The notes below the pieces were generated by a model. The model ran no database searches. It saw only the letters and a program-made list of their open reading frames with translations, and was not told the origin of the DNA. A stretch of DNA of 64,000 nucleotides, taken from contig NC_073691.1 in assembly GCF_029784155.1 (NCBI RefSeq), positions 88,543,361-88,607,360 on the forward strand. Reading direction: 5' to 3'. Numbering within the stretch: the first letter of the stretch is position 1; every line of letters starts with the position of its first letter. Positions 56,611-64,000 of this stretch are shown in pieces. The stretch is from Uranotaenia lowii. Its lineage: Eukaryota > Arthropoda > Insecta > Diptera > Culicidae. The position numbers and the translations under genes were made by a program.

Positions 56611-56960
56611 ATTTATTCATCTAGTCTTTTTTTGTTGTTTCTAATGAATTCTTCTAAATTTCATGTAATCCGAAATTTATTTTTTCAAAATGATTTTTTA
56701 AATGAAACCACAAGTTTGAAACTTTCCAACTAAATTAATTTCAGAACCAATATTGTGTTTTGTTTAAGGTTTGGGTACTTTAATTGATTTAATGCTAACC
56801 ATGGTCCTTTAAGAAACCGTTTTGGTATCCGACTCCTCACGCTGCGCGTTCGAAATTGAAAGACATATTGCCCTTCACGCTGTCGCGCGGTGCACGGGGC
56901 TAAGGGATCACCCCTAGCTTTCACGCAGACCTAGGAAGCCCCGGCAGACCTACACCAATG
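56611..56960. other. No recognised gene
   Basis: AT-rich, then GC-rich from about 56820. The GC-rich part appears to continue at 59259 after the large element, that is, it is the target. Confidence 0.3.
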
Positions 56961-57961
56961 CACAGTGGGGATTTTCGTGCCAAAAAAGGTACCCTATTCA
57001 GTCCATTCGTTCTTGCTCGAAAAAAACATCATTTCTTATGTAAAAAAAATGCGAGGAATCGAATAAACTACACCGCTTTTTGATTAAATCTCTTCAAAAG
57101 CCTCATTTTGCCCGATTTCCCCTACGTTTTTCAAGTGTACCGGTATAATTCCCGTTGTAGCAATCCACATCGCTAAAAAACAATCAAACCAAATGTGCCA
57201 ATTTATGTAAAAATGTTGTCTGAATCGATTGGTGTAGACCAAGTTATCATATATTAACCCAAATAGCTCGTTTTGCTCAATTTCCCCTAGAATTAAAAAA
57301 AAAGTTGATTAAATGGAGTAAAACAGAATTTAAAAATGCAGCTGTGAACCTCCTAGAATGACCTTTTTTTGTAAATTTATTCTCAATTAATCTAGTGGTA
57401 TCTTTTTTCAAAATTCAAACGGTTACAATAGCCTCTATTGCCCCATCTTCCCCTGCACACCGCTTAACACTCAGCTAACGAGAAAAGCCACAATTGCCCT
57501 GATTTCCCTTAAATTTTTGCAATATTATTAAAAAAAATCAATGTAACAAACGGGCATGCAATAGAACAAGTAAAAAATGATTGAATCTGGTGCCTTACTA
57601 TCTGCTGAATAAAATGATGGACACCGCTAAGCTATCAGCCAAGGAGAAAAACCTCAAATGCCCCGATTTCCCCTAAGTTTATGAGATATTACCAAAAAAA
57701 TTATGTACCAAACGAGCATGTGATAAATCAAGTAAAAAAATTATTAGATCTGGAACTTAATTTTCTACTGGCTCGAATGATGTACACCGCTTAGCGATTG
57801 GTTATCGATAAAAGCCTCTATCACCCCGATTTCCCCTAATTTTATGCAATATTATCGAATCTATGTAACAAACGAGCACGCAATAAAATAAGTTAAAAAA
57901 TGATTGAATCTGGTGCCTTACTATCTGTTCAATAAAACGATGGACACCACTTAGCGATCAG

Positions 57962-58139
57962 CCAGCGAGACAAGCTGATTTTCCACGAAAAATTGCTTTT
58001 TTACGATGAAAAATGTGACGATGACTATGACGACATCGACAGAGAGAGCGAGGATTCTGATTCTATGTTTCAAGTGGAGAAGAATCTGATTGAATTGAGA
58101 ACGAGATCACATAAAAACTTTTTTTTTAAAGGTCCGTAA
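57962..58139 (+). other. Acidic open frame in the centre of the Transib-like element
   Basis: Open to a stop at about 58137-58139; reads LFYDEKCDDDYDDIDRESED then SDSMFQVEKNLIELRTRS. The composition is unlike chance frames in AT-rich DNA. It could be a relic of the parent transposase N-terminus or a captured host segment. No domain recognised. Confidence 0.3.
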
Positions 58140-58678
58140 GGGCCTAATACTACTGTTTTATTTGCCATCACTACACTTATTCCAAGGAAAACATTGCACC
58201 ATTTCACTTTTTTTAAATTTAGGAAAAATTGGAGTAGTTGGGCCTGTAACTCTTTTAGTATCAATGGTTTTTTTTTCTTCACTCAGGGAGAATTAAGGTT
58301 TTTCTCATTGGCTGATCGCTAAGCGGTGTCCATCATTTTATACAGCAGTTAGTAAGGCACCAGATTCAATCATTTTTTAACTTGGTTTATAGCTTGTTAC
58401 ATAGATTTTTTCGATAATATTGCATAAAATTAGGGGAAATATTTTTACTTGTTCTAGTGCATGCCCGTTTGTTACATTGATTATTTAGTAATATTGCAAA
58501 AATTCAGGGGAAATCAGGGCAATTGAGGCTTTTCTAGTTAACTGAGTGTTAAGCGGTATGCACCACTCGATTCATCGGCACATTTTACACTTCAAAATAT
58601 TATTTGTTCTTTTTTTTTGCAACGTTCTCGATTGTAACATCGAATAAAATAAAACATTTTATGAATTTAGGGGAAGAT

Positions 58679-58776
58679 CCCAAGTAACACCAACTGTTTT
58701 GTAAGACCCTTCAAGCCTTTTATGAAACCTAAACTTGGTCTTGTAGACTGCTATAAAACTTTAAATGTTACTTGGG
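58679..58776. mobile_element. 98-bp MITE with CCCAAGTAACA ends
   Basis: Inverted ends CCCAAGTAACA and (reversed) CCCAAGTAACA, flanked by AT (58677-58678 and 58777-58778). The corresponding position in the left arm of the palindrome, near 57440, has the uninterrupted sequence, so an empty site is available in the same molecule. Confidence 0.8.
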
Positions 58777-59253
58777 ATGGGGCAATAGAGGCTATTGTAA
58801 CCTTTTGAATTTTGCAAAAAAGATACCACTAGATTGATTGAGAATAAATCTACAAAAAAGGATCATTCTAGGAGGTTCACAGCTGCATTTAATTCTGTTT
58901 TACTCCATTTAATCAACTTTTTTTTAAATTCTAGAGGAAATTGAGCAAAATGAGCCTTTTGGGTTAACATATGATAACTTGGTCTACACCAATCGATTCA
59001 GACAACATTTTTACATAAATTGTTTTTTAGCGATGTGGATTGCTACAACGGGAATTATACCGGTACACTTGAAAAACGTAGGGGAAATCGGGCAAAATGA
59101 GGCTTTTAAAGTGATTTAATCGAAAAGCGGTGTGATTCATTCGATTCCTCGCATTTTTTTACATTAAGAATGATCTTTTACAAGAATTTTCCGCGTGCTG
59201 GGCGGTTATATATTAAATAGATACCTTTTTTTCCATCAAAAATCCCCACTGTG

Positions 59254-59409
59254 CAATGTATTAGGGCCGCCGCTTCCGACGGTGGGTCGGCGGCTACCTC
59301 GGATTTGGGAGCTTCGGCAGCTTTGTGCCGCCTCGGCCCCTTCATTCTCGTTGGTTGCGGCTTTGCCGCAAAAGAAACGGGTTATAAGAACCCAATTTTT
59401 GTGGATTTT
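59254..59409. other. GC-rich target sequence
   Basis: CGGCGGCTACCTCGG and GTTGCGGCTTTGCCGC, with a small hairpin GCGGCTTTGCCGC. Continues the GC-rich stretch before 56961. Not identified. Confidence 0.3.
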
Positions 59410-59660
59410 TTTTTAATTCCAGGTTGGATAAATATATTAATTTTTTTGGGAAATGGCAATTCTGGCGATAAATTTTCAGAGAAATGGTTCCTCCTGGTGA
59501 AAATTCTTCTGTGAAATGGTTTATTCTGGTCAAAATATTCGGGGAAATGGTTCATTCTGGGGGAAAAAAATTCTGGAGGACTGGATCACCAGAAGGTGAT
59601 TGAAATTCTGGTGATTTTTCATTCTGGGCAATCATTTTCGGGAAAATGTAGTACAACTCT
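59410..59660. repeat. ATTCTGGTGAAAATTC degenerate minisatellite
   Basis: Nine or so units on the theme GAAATGGTTCATTCTGG, about 30 bp each, ending CATTCTGGGCAATCATTTTC. Same family as 31741-31960. Confidence 0.55.
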
Positions 59661-60700
59661 AGTACTCGATATGCACTTTTTCCAGGTTTCAAAATTGTAG
59701 TAGTTTGGCATTTTTTCAGATATACTTGAACCGATATACACCACTTAACGAGAAAACGGGAGACACGAATAGAATTTCGGAATCTTAAAGATATGTTACA
59801 AGTCTCTTAAGCATAAGTACAAGTCCATTATCAGAGTACATTATAAATTGTTAGCCTTTTGTCTTTTTGGAGCACTGGCGCTTGAGAAACGATTTGTAAG
59901 CTTTTATTTTTTTAATCAATTCGTTGATTATAAACATTCAAAAGAGATTTATGTCATGTCATGATCTAACAAACTTCATAGTTTGATAATGATAGACCAA
60001 TTTGTTTGAAAATTTTCAAATACCTATAAGAAACATCTAGCATGAGTTTATATCAATAGCATCTTTAGATACGAATCTTCAAAAAAAAACCCCATTTTTT
60101 GCCAAATTGAAAAACGAAACCCGTCATCTAGTATAGAAAAAATAACGATATTTCTGTTTAAATATTTTTTCCATAAATTTTAGTTAGCAATAATTTAAAA
60201 ACAGTCAAACAGTTTTTTTTTCTATTCTGACCGATTGAATATAAAATATTTTTTCTTAAAAAACACTTTATGCCGATCCAAATCTATCTTTTGAAATAAT
60301 CAAATACACGCAGCGAAAACTTGGATTTTGGAACTAAACAAAACTGACTTTGATTCAAAACGTTCATTTTTTCGAAACAAACTCCTGTTTTCTTTGAATC
60401 AACAAATTATGGTTTTGTTTCAAATGAATAATTTTGAAAGAAGGAATTAATTTTTTGAGTCTAATAACTTTGGACTTTGATTTTAAAGAAATTCTTTGAT
60501 TCGTAAGGAATTTGTTCAGTTGCATATTTATTTGAAACAAAGTAAATTTTCTTCCAATCGAAGAAAAATGTTATCAATGCAAAGGAATAATTTCTTAAAA
60601 TAAAGACTTCAAACTTAGAAGGGTTTTTGCATTGAGCTAGAAGAATTTAAAACGAAAAATCGATTCAAGTTCGGCTGGTCGTGTGAAAATGTGGATCAGA
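59661..60700. other. AT-rich DNA, one possible MITE
   Basis: From about 60306 (ACGCAGCGAAAACTTGG) to 60640, TTTGAATCAA and TTTGAAACAAA motifs recur on both strands. Termini cannot be fixed. Nothing else is recognised. Confidence 0.3.
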
Positions 60701-60732
60701 GTTAGCTCAGTTAGGAGAATTCAGGATGAAGG

Positions 60733-60973
60733 ATGAAGTATGGTAAGTATATGTCAATTAAAGAGTGAATGTTGATGATTTTCAATAAGTGCTTGGAATT
60801 TTACAGAACCACGGACAATGGATGATTTTCCAAGTCCCTGGATGCCTCAACCGAGGCGAAAGCAGCGCAAGATGACACCGCTCCAAATCCAGCGGTCAGG
60901 TCCACGAAAATTGAAACCGGATGATTCGATTAAAGTGAACCAGTTTGTGAACCAGAATTCCATTTATCTATGA
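60733..60973 (+). CDS. Candidate two-exon small gene, 58-residue basic protein
   Basis: Exon 1 ends ATGAAGTATG at 60742. The intron 60743-60806 (64 nt) starts GTAAGTAT and ends GGAATTTTACAG, a typical short insect intron. Exon 2 starts at 60807 and completes the split codon, giving MKYEPRTMDDFPSPWMPQ, then PRRKQRKMTPLQIQRSGPRK and ending NQFVNQNSIYL at TGA 60971-60973. AATAAA overlaps the stop region at 60973-60978 and recurs at 60979. A TGA lies in frame before the ATG, so the ORF is complete, though two short upstream ATGs exist. The peptide is rich in Arg, Lys and Pro in its middle, with no signal or membrane segment. I do not recognise it. An alternative is that exon 2 is the last exon of a longer gene. 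Confidence 0.45.
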
Positions 60974-60978
60974 ATAAA

Positions 60979-61680
60979 AATAAATTTTAGATATAAAATC
61001 CCCTCTCCCCTCCAATTGGAATCCAAGGATAATGGGAATAAAAAAATAATGTAAAATGTTCCTGCAGGTACACAGCAACGATACGATGCCCCGGCGTACG
61101 TGTTGACGGCTCAACGGTACAGATGGAAGTGAAATGCTCAGTGACTAATGATTGTGTGTGACCCGTGATTGTAGGGGACTGTATTATTGCGTAACATTTG
61201 TCAAGGCAAAGAATTTAGCAAATTTTATGCAACAAATTGTGTTGTTATGATTTTTTGCAGTTATGCACTAATGCAATCTTACATTACGGACAATTGTTCA
61301 GTACATTCGGACAAAGTGCCTCCTAAAAGCTACCTCTTTTTTGATACTTGATACGTTGATTAACTGTGTAAAGCTTAGTTTTATCAAAACTCGAAGTGAT
61401 ACCAGCCAAGCAAACTTGTTTTATTGCTACACTTGTTTTTCTCCTTTTCTTGGTTTTTTTATTTGCCTTCATCTAACTACTGACTTTGAATCATAAACCC
61501 TACATTGAATCTCGCCAACCACAAAGGGAAAGATCGAACGACCGGCTTGGAGGCTAAAGTGTTTGACCCCGCAGGACCAGGCGGCAGACCAAAGCCACTG
61601 TCTATTGGACTGGGTCGGGTGCTTATGTTTGTGGATATGTTTTCTCGTCCTGCGTCTGATCCCGTGTGGTTAGTCCCAAA
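60979..61680. other. No recognised gene; open frame up to the hAT insertion
   Basis: 61505-61680 is open and GC-richer (GPGGRPKPLSIGLGRVLMFV), with no ATG at its start. If the hAT MITE at 61681 is removed the frame continues about 20 codons to a stop near 62190. Not recognised. Confidence 0.25.
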
Positions 61681-62116
61681 CTGGGTTGCCAGGTGCCCAG
61701 ATTTGTCTGTAAAACCAAGACTTTTGACCCTTCGTCCAGATATTGGTCAGACACAGATTTTGCCCAGATTTTTGCTGAGAGTGCCCAGATTTTACAGACT
61801 TTTACAATTGAGTGATCCGTAAGTGCCAGATTAGACTGAAATCTTGCTTGTATTCATTGGTATTTGATCAATCATTCATTAAACTTTTTTTTTAGAATAA
61901 GATCGGCATGTTACGTGTTAGAAAACAGTGTTTGTTATATATGTCTCAACTCTAAAATAACCTAAATACCACAGTATCTCCCCCTCCCCCCCCGCTCACA
62001 CGCATCGTGAAATTTCTTGTTTGGTACCAAATTTGCAATCTTCCTTATGCACAGACACACACAGACTTTTTTTCAAAATTGCCCAGATTTTTTATCCTCA
62101 ACACCTGGCATCCCTG
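61681..62116. mobile_element. hAT-type MITE with GCCCAGATTTT repeats
   Basis: A 436-bp element flanked by the 8-bp duplication GTCCCAAA (61673-61680 and 62117-62124). Ends are CTGGGTTGCCAGGTG and (reversed) CAGGGATGCCAGGTG. CCCAGATTTT or CCAGATAT motifs recur near 61698, 61736, 61763, 61783 and 62085. The fragment at 14317 is a relative. Confidence 0.9.
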
Positions 62117-63089
62117 GTCCCAAACTCCATTATTGCTCATCTAAACTGGACCACTAGCATTGACTTAACGTATGTTGTTGTGTGCTAATGCAGTAAAGAA
62201 ACGAAGATACTTCATCGTCTTAGAAACGGCAACAAAAACGAAAGGAAAGTAGCCTTACTGCGGTAGTTAGATTATCCTGTGGGCTGGAGGGCATTTTGTT
62301 TTATTTTTTCCGAAGAAGAAAGATTAGTTTTTCTCCTGTTTTAGTATTGGTGTTAAAAATCGAGGATAAAATGGACTGGAATGACGAAAAGTTCACCCGT
62401 TAGAAGCCATTCTGCCTCCGGATAGGTGATATAATAGTGTACGAAGCTGGGGACATGAAACACTCCACCTAATCGTACAGGATACCAAAGTTCTGGAAGA
62501 AAGTTGTTTTTCCATAGGATGAACAGTGAAAAAGGAACAGGAAAAGACATCCCACATTTGGTTCTTACAAATACATGCCACTCTTTGACAACATTGATCG
62601 TTTGTTTGTTTGGTCTTCGTTCCCCGGTGGAAGATGTCAATAAAATTTATTGCGTTTGGTGACCATTAGAAGCAATGTTTCTATTCCCCTGTCCTCTAGA
62701 GGGTGGAAAGGTCGTTCCGGGAATCGGACTATTCCATGTATTATTTCGACCAATGTTGGGTTGAAAGAGGCCGTCTGACCTAGAGTGGAATGACTCAGGG
62801 TTGACAAATAGCTGCTTCAAAAAATCACCAACAGCATCCCTACATAGCAAGTCAATAAAAGAAACCACAACAACAATGAATAATTGAGCTAACAGGGGAT
62901 TGACCTATTAAAGTTTTCTTGTTGAAGCTGAGCGTAACAATTTGTTTTTCGATTTTCAAACGCGGGGCATAACAATTGCTTTCATATCCTTTGAAAAATA
63001 AAAAAGGTTACAAATTGAATTTAAGGGTTTGATTTTTCAAGTTGATTATATTAAACAAAATCGAACAAATTTATGAAAATGTTTAATTG
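62117..63089. other. No recognised gene
   Basis: Open frames on the minus strand at 62353-62868 have no recognised domain. Confidence 0.3.
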
Positions 63090-63462
63090 AAAGAACGTTC
63101 AACTTTCAAGGCAGATTTTGTTTAGCAATTCTATGTCTATCCTGCATGATGATGATCTATGTCTATCCTGCATGATGTTCAACGTGGCGCTAGAAGGTGT
63201 TATTCGACGAGCAGTGGGCGAAATGCAGGGTATTTTCAACAGATCCAGTCAACTTATCTGCTTTGCCGATGTCATTGATATAGTCGGCAGATCATCTGTG
63301 GAGGTGGAAAGATCTACCGCAAACTGAAACGCGGAGCAGGGAGGATTGGATTGATGATTAAAACGTCCAAGACGAAGTACATGCTGGCCTGCGGATTCGA
63401 GACCGACCGAACCCGCTTGTCCGGTAATAACAAGGTCTCGATCGACGGTGACAAGCTGGATA
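63090..63462 (+). pseudogene. Non-LTR reverse transcriptase fragment with mutated catalytic site
   Basis: Reads LSCMMFNVALEGVIRRAVGE, IFNRSSQLICFADVIDIVGR, then after a frameshift near 63300 KLKRGAGRIGLMIKTSKTKY. The catalytic FADD is FADV here: the second Asp is replaced. A direct duplication of ATCTATGTCTATCCTGCATG occurs at 63130-63175. It stops at about 63462, where an opposite-strand Jockey copy abuts. The clade is uncertain. Confidence 0.65.
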
Positions 63463-64000
63463 TTTATTTATTTATGTTAGTGTCTTTGATAATCACCATA
63501 CAGACATATCTTAAACTAAACACAACTTATGTTCTAAGACTACAAATAATATTTTTAAATACTTCTTTGGACTGGTTAAAATTAAAAACGTTTGACACTT
63601 CGTTAAAAACACGACAACAATGGTTAGTTTTGTGCAAAAACGGTGCGGCTAAGTGGTATCCATAAAAAAATCTGTTGTCGAAGTCGTCTCGTTGGTGCAT
63701 GAATGTTGATGTTTTGTTGCAGTTGTGGGCAGTCTATGTTATTCATTAACAGGTCAAAGACAAACATTCTTTGAATGTATGTCCGTCTGCAACGAAGGGT
63801 TTCGAGGGTTAATAAAGTGCATCGTTCCTCGTACGGTGGTAGTCTAACGGCATCATTCCATGGCAATCGTCGCAGTGCATATCTTAAAAATTTCTTTTGA
63901 ACTCTTTCAATCCTTTCGATTTGTACTTCCTGATAGGGTGTCCAGACTATCACGGCATATTCCAATACACTACGAACCGAGGCACAGAAAATCGCTTTGA
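63463..64000 (-). mobile_element. Jockey-clade element, 3' part, running off the window
   Basis: The minus-strand copy ends in a TAAATAAATA tail at about 63463-63475. The tail interrupts the plus-strand RT fragment at IDGDKLD. Its upstream part continues past position 64000. Confidence 0.75.
63527..64000 (-). pseudogene. Jockey ORF2 C-terminus, partial
   Basis: Open from the window edge: KAIFCASVRSVLEYAVIVWT, RIERVQKKFLRYALRRLPW, LPPYEERCTLLTLETLRCRR, the standard C-terminal region of Jockey-type RT proteins. A frameshift near 63625 leads into VFNFNQSKEVFKNIICSLRT and a stop at 63527-63529. The RT catalytic part lies outside the window. Confidence 0.8.

Larger units (their letters stand above)
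56961..59253. mobile_element. Transib-like palindromic element with CACAGTG termini
   Basis: The 2293-bp element has perfect 15-bp inverted ends CACAGTGGGGATTTT (56961-56975 and 59239-59253), a 5-bp duplication CAATG (56956-56960 and 59254-59258), and long imperfect inverted arms (about 56961-57430 against 58780-59253). Transib elements have CACWRTG-type ends and 5-bp duplications, and CACAGTG is also the RSS heptamer recognised by the Transib-derived RAG1. Inward of the left arm are about three direct 162-bp units marked by ACACCGCTTAGC near 57461, 57622, 57785 and 57947; related units lie inverted at 58310-58570. A unique centre remains. No transposase is recognisable. Confidence 0.75.

Noticed and set aside
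56961..59253. True V(D)J recombination signals
   Set aside because: The CACAGTG heptamer is part of transposon ends with a target duplication; no nonamer with a 12/23 spacer was identified and no antigen-receptor locus is present.

Overview
This window is eukaryotic, AT-rich and almost entirely transposable-element sequence. Spliceosomal-type introns, the mix of element families (DD37E IS630-Tc1-mariner, RTE, Jockey, Penelope, Gypsy, hAT, piggyBac-like, Transib-like) and tRNA-derived SINEs point to an insect, most likely a mosquito; the DD37E transposases are the best mosquito hint. No intact, recognisable host gene is present. The best host-like signals are a two-exon small ORF (60733-60973), a RAD23-like exon that looks decayed (14597-14990), and a possible exon ending in a GTAAGT donor (24633-24868, minus).

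Layout. 2668-5994 is a candidate terminal-inverted-repeat element holding an inverted pair of tRNA-like sequences and an RTE retrotransposon whose ORF is broken by one stop codon. 6115-9215 is a short repeat array interrupted by two DD37E transposons; one (7120-9069) keeps perfect terminal inverted repeats and TA duplications and itself carries a LINE 3' end and a hAT-type MITE. 9216-24900 is mostly unannotatable AT-rich DNA with a RAD23-like relic, a DD37E fragment, a TTAA-flanked MITE (21031-21922) and a perfect-looking hairpin. 24901-27927 is a Gypsy-type LTR element with LTRs identical by eye but no integrase. 28615-37930 holds several hAT-type elements with 8-bp target duplications, one nested element, one hAT dimerisation-domain relic, and a tandem-repeat-bearing element.

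39647-43217 is a head-to-head pair of Penelope-like elements with hammerhead-like motifs in both arms. 43261-47575 has Jockey ORF1, a DD37E transposase, a palindrome-rich MITE and a Jockey RT fragment. 49399-49630 is another hAT MITE. 50640-53870 is a decayed Jockey element hit by three later insertions: a poly(A) retroposon, a SINE with a 15-bp duplication and a DD37E fragment. 56961-59253 is a 2.3-kb palindromic element with CACAGTG termini and a 5-bp duplication, best matched by the Transib superfamily. 60733-60973 is the candidate small gene, 61681-62116 another hAT MITE, and 63090-64000 two LINE fragments in opposite orientations.

The elements do not form a pathway. What ties the window together is nesting: at least eight insertions have target-site duplications readable by eye, so the order of events can be reconstructed. 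All calls are made by reading; no alignment or database search was run.
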